A stretch of 64,000 nt of DNA from DATBGZ01 sp963803115. GTDB taxonomy: Bacteria > Actinomycetota > Actinomycetes > Mycobacteriales > Micromonosporaceae. Shown here piece by piece: positions 53,642 to 62,061 of this stretch. Every line of letters begins with the position of its first letter. Within the stretch, counting starts at the first letter, position 1. The DNA is taken from NCBI GenBank assembly GCA_963803115.1, contig CAWDLN010000008.1, positions 744,001 to 808,000 on the forward strand, in the 5' to 3' direction. The notes under the pieces were generated by a model. That model searched no databases. It saw only the letters and a program-made list of their open reading frames with translations, and was not told the origin of the DNA. Both the position numbers and the translations under genes were made by a program.

Positions 53642-54976
53642 ATGACCACGAGTGCAGAAGCAAGGCACACCAGCCTCGAGACCGGTAGATCAGCGACCGG
53701 CTTCAGACTGGAGAACAACGGCAGCTCCCTGCCGCTGGCAGTGCACCCCGTCACCGAGGGTCCGTCGGGACTCGACGTGAGCAAGCTGCTCGACCAAACC
53801 GGGCACGTTACCCTGGATGTGGGTTACGGCAACACCGCCGCGTGCACGTCCGCGATCACCTTCATCGACGGAGACGCGGGAATCCTCCGCTATCGGGGCT
53901 ACCCGATCGAGCAGCTCGCGGAGAGTTCCTCATTTCTGGAGGTCTCGTACCTGCTGATTTACGGAGAGCTCCCCACCATCGCACAGCTGAACGACTTCAC
54001 CGAGCAGATCAAGGTACATACCTTGCTGCGCCAGGAGATGCGCCGGTTCTTCACGGGTTTCCCGCTCGACGCGCACCCGATGGCGGTGCTGGCCTCGGCG
54101 GTCAGCGCCCTGTCCACCTTCTACCAGGACAGCCTGGACCCGTTCGACGACGAACACGTGGAGATCTCCACAATCCGGCTGATGGCCAAGCTGCCAACGA
54201 TCGCCTCGTACGCGCACAAGACCTCAGTCGGACAGCCGTTGCTGTACCCCGACAACTCTCTGGGGTACGTGGAGGACTTCCTGCGCATGACATTCGGGCT
54301 GCCGACCACTCCGTATCAAGTTGATCCGGTCCTCGCCCGTGTGCTGAACATGCTGTTCGTGCTACACGCCGACCACGAACAGAACTGCTCCACGTCGACC
54401 GTACGGCTCGTCGGCTCCAGCCAGGCTAACCTGTTCGCATCGGTGTCGGCGGGCGTCAACGCATTGTTCGGACCGCTGCACGGCGGTGCCAATCAGGCCG
54501 TACTCGAGATGCTCCAACACATCCACACGACCGGCGACGATGCGGCCAACTTCGTCCGCAGGGTGAAGGCCAAGCAGGACGGCGTGCGGCTGATGGGCTT
54601 CGGGCACCGGGTCTACCGAAACTACGACCCGCGGGCGGCGATTGTGAAGAAGGCCGCCCAACAGGTGCTCTCCCGCACCGCGAAGACCGACCCGCTACTG
54701 GATATCGCATTGCACCTCGAGGAGATCGCCCTCTCGGACGACTACTTCATCGAGCGCAAGCTATACCCCAACGTCGACTTCTATACCGGACTGATCTACA
54801 AGGCGATGGGATTCCCGACCGAGATGTTCACGGTCCTGTTCGCACTCGGCCGGCTACCCGGGTGGATAGCGCAGTGGCGGGAAATGATGTCCGACCCGAC
54901 AACGAGGATCGGCCGTCCGCGCCAGCTGTACATCGGAGCGACGGAACGCGACTACGTCCAGATCGACCGTCGCTGA
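53642..54976 (+). CDS. gltA: Citrate synthase
   Basis: A 444-residue type II-like citrate synthase condensing acetyl-CoA and oxaloacetate. Active-site motifs are present: the first His in LFGPLHGGANQAVLEM, the second in GFGHRVYRNYDPRA and the Asp in YPNVDFYTGLIYKAMGFP. ATG 53642 follows GGGAGGCGAC. Its neighbours (amino-acid dehydrogenase, Tdh and Kbl) yield acetyl-CoA or 2-oxoacids, so it may draw carbon from amino-acid breakdown. No DosR-like site was seen in its 62-bp leader. Confidence 0.95.
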   Translation: MTTSAEARHTSLETGRSATGFRLENNGSSLPLAVHPVTEGPSGLDVSKLLDQTGHVTLDVGYGNTAACTSAITFIDGDAGILRYRGYPIEQLAESSSFLEVSYLLIYGELPTIAQLNDFTEQIKVHTLLRQEMRRFFTGFPLDAHPMAVLASAVSALSTFYQDSLDPFDDEHVEISTIRLMAKLPTIASYAHKTSVGQPLLYPDNSLGYVEDFLRMTFGLPTTPYQVDPVLARVLNMLFVLHADHEQNCSTSTVRLVGSSQANLFASVSAGVNALFGPLHGGANQAVLEMLQHIHTTGDDAANFVRRVKAKQDGVRLMGFGHRVYRNYDPRAAIVKKAAQQVLSRTAKTDPLLDIALHLEEIALSDDYFIERKLYPNVDFYTGLIYKAMGFPTEMFTVLFALGRLPGWIAQWREMMSDPTTRIGRPRQLYIGATERDYVQIDRR

Positions 54977-55152
54977 AGTCGGTAGTCCACGGAGGACAGA
55001 TACGGTAAACCTTCGCGTCGGCGGTTGGACCGTGCACTTGCTGTTGGTGCGTTCGCCGTACCGCCTCGCCAGGTTGTCGGACGGGCCGGACGTCAGCTGG
55101 GTCGTGCCGTTCGGCCCTGTCCCGGGTGACGCGCCGGCGTGACGTTTGTGGC

Positions 55153-56253
55153 ATGACAATGTTCGAATGGACCGTCGACGAGTACGGACCGCACCTGGTT
55201 GCCGTGCTCCGTCTGCCGGCCAAATGTACCGGTTACGTCGTTGTCGACGACGTCAGCCTGGGACCCGCCATCGGCGGCGTGCGGCTGGGTCCGTCGGTTA
55301 CGACGGCTGAGGTGGCGCGGCTCGCCCGTGCCATGACGTTGAAGAACGCCGCCGCGATGCTGCCACACGGCGGCGGCAAGGCTGGCATCCGTACGCCCGA
55401 AGGCTTCGACCCCGCTCACAGAGAGCAGGTCATCCGTGCGTTCGCCCACGGCATCCGGCACCTTGACGAGTACATCCCGGGTCCCGACATGGGGACCGAC
55501 GAGACCGCGATGGCCTGGATCCAGGACGAGATCGGGCGGGCGGTCGGGTTGCCTGCGCTGATCGGCGGGATCCCGCTCGACGAGATCGGCGCTACCGGCT
55601 TCGGTTTGGCCGCGTGCGCAGATGCGTTGGTCGACGCCGGTCGGCTCACGCTCGACGGCGCCGACGTAGCGATTCAGGGCTTCGGTGCGGTGGGCCGTCA
55701 TGCGGCGGTCTTCCTGGCTGAACGCGGCGCCCGCATCGTCGCCGTCAGCGACACCAGCGCGACGGCGTACGATCCCGAAGGAATCGATGTGGCCGCGATG
55801 GTGGCGTTCAAGGCAGGCCACCGAATCTCCGAGTACCCCGCGGCCAAAATCCTCGATCGGGACGCTCTGTTCGGCCTCGACTGCGGCGTTTTGATTCCGG
55901 CGGCTCAACCAGACGTGATCACGGCGCGCAACGCCAGCCTGGTCCGCGCATCCGTCGTCCTGCCAGGAGCGAACATCGCCGTCACCGACGAGGCCGAGGC
56001 GTCTTTGCACGCACGCGGCGTGCTGTGTCTGCCTGACTTCATCGCCAACGCCGGCGGCGTGATCTGCGCCGCGGTGGAATATCGCAGAGGCAGCCGGACT
56101 CAGGCATTTACGGAGATCGCTGAACGAATCCGGTCCAACACCGCCGAGCTACTCGACCGGACCGCGACCAGTGGCAACCTACCTCGCGTCGAGGCAGAAC
56201 GTATGGCCCGCTCCAGGATCAAGGACGCGGGAGGCTTCCGGCGCCGGTTCTGA
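55153..56253 (+). CDS. Glu/Leu/Phe/Val family amino-acid dehydrogenase
   Basis: A 366-residue oxidative deaminase. The catalytic Lys lies in HGGGKAGI, with the Lys-bearing AMTLKNAAAMLP segment before it. The NAD-binding motif is IQGFGAVGRHAA (~175). ATG 55153 is chosen from alignment to the family; the frame opens at 55126. It links an amino acid and its 2-oxo acid with NH4+, but specificity for Glu, Leu, Val or Phe cannot be assigned. Reduced length compared with GluDH (about 410-450) leans towards the Leu/Val/Phe branch. Confidence 0.88.
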   Translation: MTMFEWTVDEYGPHLVAVLRLPAKCTGYVVVDDVSLGPAIGGVRLGPSVTTAEVARLARAMTLKNAAAMLPHGGGKAGIRTPEGFDPAHREQVIRAFAHGIRHLDEYIPGPDMGTDETAMAWIQDEIGRAVGLPALIGGIPLDEIGATGFGLAACADALVDAGRLTLDGADVAIQGFGAVGRHAAVFLAERGARIVAVSDTSATAYDPEGIDVAAMVAFKAGHRISEYPAAKILDRDALFGLDCGVLIPAAQPDVITARNASLVRASVVLPGANIAVTDEAEASLHARGVLCLPDFIANAGGVICAAVEYRRGSRTQAFTEIAERIRSNTAELLDRTATSGNLPRVEAERMARSRIKDAGGFRRRF

Positions 56254-56325
56254 GAGCCAACCGTGCGAGGACCTGATGGCGGGGGCGGCGGCGGGAACGT
56301 CCCTGCTATCAGGCCCGCCAAGCCC

Positions 56326-56339
56326 GGGACGTTGGTCCC
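56326..56339. promoter_or_regulatory. DosR-like box upstream of tdh-kbl
   Basis: GGGACGTTGGTCCC matches every fixed core position and is close to a palindrome. It ends 35 bp before ATG 56375. Confidence 0.65.
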
Positions 56340-56374
56340 TGGGGTTCAGGTGGCCGATAGGGGGATTCTGAGGC

Positions 56375-57424
56375 ATGACCTCTCGGTTGGGACTGATGAA
56401 GGCGCTCGTCAAGAGCAAGGCTGAGCCTGGCCTATGGCTGCAGGAGGTGGCTTGCCCCACCCCGGGTGACTCGGATGTCCTGATCCGCGTCCTGCGTACC
56501 GGAATCTGTGGCACGGATCTGCATATCTACGGTTGGGACGAGTGGGCGCAACGGCACGTGCCCGTTCCGCTCACGATAGGGCATGAATTCGTCGGCGAAG
56601 TCGTGGCCGTTGGTGCGGACGTCGCCGAGCCCGCCGTAGGCGACCTCGTCAGCGGCGAAGGACACGTGGTCTGCGGCACCTGCCGCAACTGCCGAGCCGG
56701 ACTTCGGCATCTTTGCGCGCACACGGACAGCGTGGGACTCACGAGGGCGGGCGCGTTCGCCGAATACCTGGCGCTTCCGGCCGGAAATGTGTGGCGCCAC
56801 ACCGCCGGCATCGATCTGGACGTAGCCACGATCTTCGATCCCTTCGGAAACGCCGTCCACACCGCACTGACCTTTCCCGTGCTGGGTGAGGATGTATTGA
56901 TCACAGGCGCTGGGCCGATCGGGTTGATGGCCGCCGCCGTGGCCCGCCACGCGGGCGCGCGCAACGTGGTTGTCACCGACGTCAACGGGTATCGGCTGGA
57001 TCTGGCCTCGAAGATGGGCGCCACGGTCGTCGTCGATCCAACCACGACACCCATCGCCGATGCCCAACGCCAGCTGGGCGTGGGAGAGGGCTTTGGCATC
57101 GGATTGGAGATGTCGGGCAGCGAGGCGGCGCTGCGAGACATGATCGACAACATGACGCACGGCGGCCGGATCGCTCTGCTCGGTTTGCCAAGAGGACCGA
57201 TCTCGATCGATCTGAGCACGGTGGTGCTGAACTCACTGACCCTGAAGGGCATCTACGGTCGTGAGATGTTCGAGACGTGGTACGCGATGTCCGTTCTGAT
57301 CGCCCAGGGGCTGGACATCACGCCAACGATCACGCACCGGTTCTCGGCGGACGAGTTCGAGACGGCCTTCGCCACGGCCCGTAGCGGTCAATGCGGCAAG
57401 GTATTGCTCTATTGGGATCGTTAA
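56375..57424 (+). CDS. tdh: L-threonine 3-dehydrogenase
   Basis: A 349-residue zinc-dependent medium-chain dehydrogenase that oxidises L-threonine to 2-amino-3-ketobutyrate. The sequence follows E. coli Tdh: MKALVKSKAEPGLWL, GICGTDLHIYGWDEWAQ, GHEFVGEVV, structural-zinc cysteines in CGTCRNCRAGLRHLC, and NAD-binding GAGPIGLMAAAVARHAGA. The start may be 56375 (GAGG upstream) or ATG 56396, which matches the E. coli start. It is 19 bp before kbl, the next enzyme of the pathway. Confidence 0.93.
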   Translation: MTSRLGLMKALVKSKAEPGLWLQEVACPTPGDSDVLIRVLRTGICGTDLHIYGWDEWAQRHVPVPLTIGHEFVGEVVAVGADVAEPAVGDLVSGEGHVVCGTCRNCRAGLRHLCAHTDSVGLTRAGAFAEYLALPAGNVWRHTAGIDLDVATIFDPFGNAVHTALTFPVLGEDVLITGAGPIGLMAAAVARHAGARNVVVTDVNGYRLDLASKMGATVVVDPTTTPIADAQRQLGVGEGFGIGLEMSGSEAALRDMIDNMTHGGRIALLGLPRGPISIDLSTVVLNSLTLKGIYGREMFETWYAMSVLIAQGLDITPTITHRFSADEFETAFATARSGQCGKVLLYWDR

Positions 57425-57443
57425 CGGCCGTCGGAGGGACCAG

Positions 57444-58649
57444 ATGTACACCAGCATGCGCTCTCACCTGCTGACCACGCTCGACCAGATCCGCGCGGAC
57501 GGCCTGTACAAGGGCGAAAGGGTGATCACCACTCCCCAGGGCGCCAGGATCGAAGTCGCCGGTGCCGGACCGGTACTCAACCTGTGCGCGAACAACTACC
57601 TCGGTCTCGCCGACCATCCGGCGGTCCTGGCGGCCGCTAGGGCCGCGCTCGAGGAGTGGGGCTATGGGATGGCCTCGGTGCGGTTCATCTGCGGGACCCA
57701 GCTTCCGCACAAACGGCTCGAGGACCGGCTTTCGTCCTTTCTGGGCACCGCCGACACGATCCTGTACAGCTCGTGCTTCGACGCCAACGCCGGGTTGTTC
57801 GAAGCGATTCTCGGCCCGGAGGACGTGGTGATCTCCGATGAGCTCAACCACGCCAGCATCATCGACGGCGTCCGGCTGTGCAAGGCCCGTCGTCGGCGGT
57901 ATCGCAACCGGGACATGACTGACCTCGAGGAGCAGCTTCGACAGGAGGCGGGCGCGCGGTTCCGGATGATCGCCACTGACGGAGTGTTCTCAATGGACGG
58001 TTACTACGCACCACTGGACGACATCTGTCGCCTGGCCGACGAATACGACGCGCTCGTGATGGTCGATGACTCACACGCCGTTGGTTTCGTTGGACCGAGC
58101 GGCCGGGGCACACCGGAGCTCTTCGGTGTTGTCGACCGGGTCGATCTCGTCTCCGGCACCCTGGGAAAGGCGCTCGGTGGCGCCAGCGGCGGCTACGTCA
58201 GCGGCCGGGCAGAGATTGTGGAGCTGCTCCGGCAACGGTCGCGGCCGTACCTGTTCTCCAACTCCGTCGCACCGACCGTCGTGGCAGCGTCATTGGCCGT
58301 CCTCGATCTGCTCTCTGGCGCTGCCGACCTGCGCCAGCGCCTTTTCGACAACGCGGCGTACTTTCGCTCGGCCATGTCGGAGCTGGGATTCGATGTATTG
58401 CCCGGAGAGCACCCGATCATCCCCGTGATGCTTGGTGATGCGGCCGTGGCCGGGCAGCTCGCGAGCCGGCTCATGGATAAGGGAATCTATGTCACCGCGT
58501 TCTCGTATCCGGTTGTCCCTCTTGGACGGGCGCGCATCCGGACCCAGATGTCCGCCGCACACACCCGCGAGGATCTCGAACAGGCCGCCGCGGCCTTCGC
58601 TGCGGCCCGGGATGAGCTCGGTCTATCCGTGGACCAGGGTCTGAGTTAG
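57444..58649 (+). CDS. kbl: Glycine C-acetyltransferase (2-amino-3-ketobutyrate CoA ligase)
   Basis: A 401-residue PLP enzyme of the alpha-oxoamine synthase family, cleaving 2-amino-3-ketobutyrate with CoA to glycine and acetyl-CoA. Landmarks are NNYLGLADHPAV, RFICGTQLPHKRLE, MVDDSHAVGFVGPSGRGTPE and the PLP-Lys region SGTLGKALGGASGGY. CGGAGGGA precedes ATG 57444. It follows tdh and its end overlaps the convergent fhs gene by 4 bp. Confidence 0.95.
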   Translation: MYTSMRSHLLTTLDQIRADGLYKGERVITTPQGARIEVAGAGPVLNLCANNYLGLADHPAVLAAARAALEEWGYGMASVRFICGTQLPHKRLEDRLSSFLGTADTILYSSCFDANAGLFEAILGPEDVVISDELNHASIIDGVRLCKARRRRYRNRDMTDLEEQLRQEAGARFRMIATDGVFSMDGYYAPLDDICRLADEYDALVMVDDSHAVGFVGPSGRGTPELFGVVDRVDLVSGTLGKALGGASGGYVSGRAEIVELLRQRSRPYLFSNSVAPTVVAASLAVLDLLSGAADLRQRLFDNAAYFRSAMSELGFDVLPGEHPIIPVMLGDAAVAGQLASRLMDKGIYVTAFSYPVVPLGRARIRTQMSAAHTREDLEQAAAAFAAARDELGLSVDQGLS

Positions 58650-60334
58650 GAGAGCCCGGTGACGTCGCCCTTGGCATCAATATCGATCACGTGCGCGGCT
58701 GGGTGTGCCCCCAGCCCGGGCATCGTCCGCATGTCGCCACAGATCGGGTAGACGTACCCGGCGCCTACGGCGGCTCGGACCTCTCGTACGGGCAGGGTCC
58801 ATCCGGTCGGAGCTCCGATCAAAGCCGGGTCGGATGACAGTGAGAGATGCGTCTTGGCGATGCAGACGGGCAGGCTGCCGTATCCGCTGGCCTCGTGGGC
58901 ATCGATCTGCCGCGCGGCGGCGGGCTCGTAGTGCACTCCGTCCGCGCCGTATATCTGGCAAGCGACGGTCTGGATCTTCTCGCGCAGCGGCGCGGTGTCG
59001 GGGTAGAGGAATCTGAAGGCAGACGGCTCGCTCGTAGCCTCCGCGACCGCCTCGGCGAGTTCGGCGACTCCGACGCCCCCGTCTGTGACCGGCTTCGCCA
59101 GAGCCACGCGAACGTTCATCGCGGCCGCGATCTCCGCGATGGCCCGCCACTCGGACGGGTGATCCGTACTGAAAGCGTTGATTGCCACGACGACCGGTAC
59201 ACCATGAACGCGGATGTTCTCGACCTGCTTGCGCAGGTTTGCCGCGCCCTCGTGCACCTCATCGGGATTCTCCGCGAGCAGAGCCTCAGGCAACGGTCGT
59301 CCCGCGACGATGGAATGCCGGCCAGCGTGCGTCTTCAGGGCGCGAACCGTCGCCACGACCACGGCGGCGTCGGGTCGCAGCCCAGACATCCGGCACTTGA
59401 TGTTGAAGAACCGCTCGGCGCCCATGTCGGCGCCGAATCCGGCCTCGGTCACAAGGAAATCGGCAGTGTGGATGCCGATCAAATCGGCAATGACCGACGA
59501 GCAGCCATGCGCGATGTTGCCGAACGGTCCAGCGTGGACAAGAACGGGTGTGTTCTCCAACGTCTGCAGCAGATTTGGCTTGATGGCATCGCGCATGATC
59601 GCGGCCATTGCTCCAGCGGCCTGGAGTTCCTCGGCCGTCACCGGATGCCCGTCCTTAGCGCGTCCGACGACGATGCGGCCGAGTCGCTCGCGCATGTCCT
59701 CGAGTGAGGACGACAGCGCGAGGATCGCCATGACCTCGGACGCGGCCGTTATGTCGAAGCCGGTCTGCCGGGGAACGCCGTCCTGTTTGTCCCCGAGACC
59801 GATGACGATGTTGCGCAGAGCACGATCATTGACGTCGAGGACCCGGCGCCACGTGATGGCGCGCGGATCGATGTCGTTGCCTTGGTAGAGGTGGTTGTCG
59901 ACCATCGCGCTGAGCAGGTTGTGGGCCGCGGTAACGGCGTGGAAGTCACCCGTCAGGTGGAGGTTCAGCAGGTCCATCGGGATCACCTGGCTGTGGCCAC
60001 CACCTGCGCCGCCGCCCTTGATGCCGAACGTGGGCCCCATCGATGGCTGGCGGACCGCGATGGTGGCTGTTCGTCCAATGTGGCGAAAAGCCTGGCCAAG
60101 GCCGACCATGGTCGTGGTCTTTCCTTCACCCAGGGGAGTCGGCGTGATCGCCGACACGAGGACGTACTTACCACGCGGTCGCGACGAGAGCTCGTCGAGC
60201 GCGCTTAGTTTGATCTTGGCGACCGACTCTCCGTGCGGTTCGAGCAGATGCGCGCCGATGCCCATCTCGCCGGCGATATCGGGCAGCGGCTTGAGCCCGG
60301 CTGCGAGGGCAATGTCAAGATCCGAGGGGACCAT
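58646..60334 (-). CDS. fhs: Formate--tetrahydrofolate ligase
   Basis: A 562-residue enzyme joining formate to tetrahydrofolate with ATP, reversible in fermenting organisms. The P-loop segment TPLGEGKTTTMVGL lies at ~66-79, and GIKGGGAGGGHSQVIPM and FGNIAHGCSSVIAD are conserved. ATG 60334 is taken as the start; GTG 60340 is possible. It is convergent with kbl and divergent from tpl. With a threonine-to-glycine route nearby, reverse flux could give ATP from one-carbon units, which is inference. Confidence 0.95.
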   Translation of the reverse strand: MVPSDLDIALAAGLKPLPDIAGEMGIGAHLLEPHGESVAKIKLSALDELSSRPRGKYVLVSAITPTPLGEGKTTTMVGLGQAFRHIGRTATIAVRQPSMGPTFGIKGGGAGGGHSQVIPMDLLNLHLTGDFHAVTAAHNLLSAMVDNHLYQGNDIDPRAITWRRVLDVNDRALRNIVIGLGDKQDGVPRQTGFDITAASEVMAILALSSSLEDMRERLGRIVVGRAKDGHPVTAEELQAAGAMAAIMRDAIKPNLLQTLENTPVLVHAGPFGNIAHGCSSVIADLIGIHTADFLVTEAGFGADMGAERFFNIKCRMSGLRPDAAVVVATVRALKTHAGRHSIVAGRPLPEALLAENPDEVHEGAANLRKQVENIRVHGVPVVVAINAFSTDHPSEWRAIAEIAAAMNVRVALAKPVTDGGVGVAELAEAVAEATSEPSAFRFLYPDTAPLREKIQTVACQIYGADGVHYEPAAARQIDAHEASGYGSLPVCIAKTHLSLSSDPALIGAPTGWTLPVREVRAAVGAGYVYPICGDMRTMPGLGAHPAAHVIDIDAKGDVTGLS

Positions 60335-60445
60335 CGTCACATCACTACCAATCGAAGCGGATGACCGACTGAATGCCGTAACAGCACACCACCAGACTTA
60401 GCCACCGTTCGCGTTGCCGGCGAGGGCCTATCCGTCTGACCGGAA

Positions 60446-60459
60446 GGGACTTTGGTCAT
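60446..60459. promoter_or_regulatory. DosR-like site in the fhs-tpl intergenic region
   Basis: GGGACTTTGGTCAT keeps ten of twelve leading core positions and loses the final CC. GGGCCTATCCGTCT begins 22 bp upstream (60424). The pair lies between the divergent fhs and tpl genes and could serve either. Confidence 0.5.
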
Positions 60460-60559
60460 GTCCACATAGGACGTGTTTGTACGTCGGGCGACTGGAATGG
60501 CCAGGACTCGCGCGGCACGGGCCGATATGCCCATCTGGAACTGACAACCGGCTCTGTGC

Positions 60560-60573
60560 GGGCGGACGGTCCC
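60560..60573. promoter_or_regulatory. DosR-like site proximal to tpl
   Basis: GGGCGGACGGTCCC, reverse strand GGGACCGTCCGCCC, is nearly identical to the site at 50734. It lies 57 bp before ATG 60631. Confidence 0.5.
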
Positions 60574-60630
60574 TAAACGATGGTTGCGGTGATGGCGGTA
60601 CTGGGCTGCCCCAGATGTGAGGAGTCGATC

Positions 60631-62022
60631 ATGTCCACCCTGGCCGAGCCCTACCGGATCAAGATGGTCGAACCGATGCACGTGCCGACCCGCGCCGAGC
60701 GGGCGGCCGCGATCGAGGAGGCGGGCTACAACACATTTCTGCTGCGTAGCCGCGACGTCTATATCGATCTGCTCACCGACAGTGGGACGGGCGCGATGAG
60801 CGACCGGCAATGGGCCGCGTTGATGGCTGGCGACGAGGCGTACGCCGGTTCCGCCTCGTTCTACCGGCTCGAGGAGGCGGTGCGGGAGATCTACGGCTTC
60901 CGCTACGTGGTACCGACCCACCAGGGCCGGGGCGCCGAGCACCTGATCTCCCGGATTCTGATCAAGTCCGGCCAGTACGTGCCGGGCAACATGTACTTCA
61001 CCACGACCCGGGCGCACCAGGAACTGGCCGGCGGCATCTTCACCGACATCATCATCGACGAGGCGCACAATCCACGATCTCGGCATCCGTTCAAAGGCAA
61101 TGTGGACCTGGCCAAGCTGCGGGCGCTGATCGACAACGCGGGTCCCGCCAACATCGCTTACGTCAGCCTCGCGGTCACGGTCAACATGGCTGGCGGGCAA
61201 CCGGTGTCACTGGACAACCTGCGCAGGGTCCACGAACTCTGCCGACGACACGACATTCTGCTCTGGTGCGACGCCACCCGACTGGTGGAGAACGCGTTCT
61301 TCATCGCAGAGCGGGAGCCTGGCCAGGTTGGCCGCCCGGTCGCCAGCATTGTCCGGGAGATGATGTCGTACTTCGATGGCTGCACGATGTCGGGCAAGAA
61401 AGACGCCTTGGTCAACATCGGTGGATTTCTCGCCATGAATGATGAATCGATCCTGCAGCGGGCTCGGGAGTTGGTCGTCCTCTTTGAGGGGATGCCGACC
61501 TACGGCGGCCTGGCGGGACGCGACATGGACGCGATGGCGGTCGGCATCCGGGAGATGGTCGACGATCAGTACATCGCTCACCGGGTGAACCAGGTCCGCT
61601 ACCTTGGCCAGCAGCTGATCGATGCCGACGTGCCGGTGGTGGAGCCGATCGGCGGGCACGCGGTTTTTATCGACGCTCGACGATTCCTCCCGCACCTGGA
61701 CCAGGAGCAGCTGCCCGCGCAGGCGCTGGCCGCCCGCCTGTATCTGGACAGCGGGGTCCGGTCGATGGAGCGCGGCATAGTCTCCGCGGGTCGGGACCCG
61801 AAGACCGGCCGCAATCATGTGCCCGCGTTGGAACTGGTTCGCCTCGCCATTCCGCGTCGCGTGTACACCGATCGGCACATGGACGTGGTGGCGGAGTCGG
61901 TCATCGGGCTCTACCACGACCGCGACCAGGTGGGTGGCCTGCGGATGGTGTACGAGCCGCCCACACTCAGGTTCTTCAACGCCCGGTTCGCACCGCTCTC
62001 GGATGCGGTCCCCGGGCAGTGA
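60631..62022 (+). CDS. tpl: Tyrosine phenol-lyase
   Basis: A 463-residue PLP lyase converting L-tyrosine to phenol, pyruvate and ammonia. It is separated from tryptophanase by several positions: GQYVPGNMYFTTTRAHQE, the MSGKKDALVNIGGF lysine region, GVRSMERGIVSAGRDP with Arg where tryptophanase has Ile, and LRFFNARF with the second Phe. All follow the Citrobacter enzyme. GAGGAG lies 7 bases before ATG 60631. It is followed 39 bp later by asnA. DosR-like sites upstream suggest low-oxygen induction. Confidence 0.9.
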   Translation: MSTLAEPYRIKMVEPMHVPTRAERAAAIEEAGYNTFLLRSRDVYIDLLTDSGTGAMSDRQWAALMAGDEAYAGSASFYRLEEAVREIYGFRYVVPTHQGRGAEHLISRILIKSGQYVPGNMYFTTTRAHQELAGGIFTDIIIDEAHNPRSRHPFKGNVDLAKLRALIDNAGPANIAYVSLAVTVNMAGGQPVSLDNLRRVHELCRRHDILLWCDATRLVENAFFIAEREPGQVGRPVASIVREMMSYFDGCTMSGKKDALVNIGGFLAMNDESILQRARELVVLFEGMPTYGGLAGRDMDAMAVGIREMVDDQYIAHRVNQVRYLGQQLIDADVPVVEPIGGHAVFIDARRFLPHLDQEQLPAQALAARLYLDSGVRSMERGIVSAGRDPKTGRNHVPALELVRLAIPRRVYTDRHMDVVAESVIGLYHDRDQVGGLRMVYEPPTLRFFNARFAPLSDAVPGQ

Positions 62023-62061
62023 GCCACGCTCCATTCAGGACGATCAGAAGGGAGAAAAGCG

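Noticed and set aside
60631..62022. Tryptophanase annotation
   Set aside because: The residue after ME in the SMERG motif is Arg, not the Ile of tryptophanase, and the C-terminal LRFF matches tyrosine phenol-lyase.
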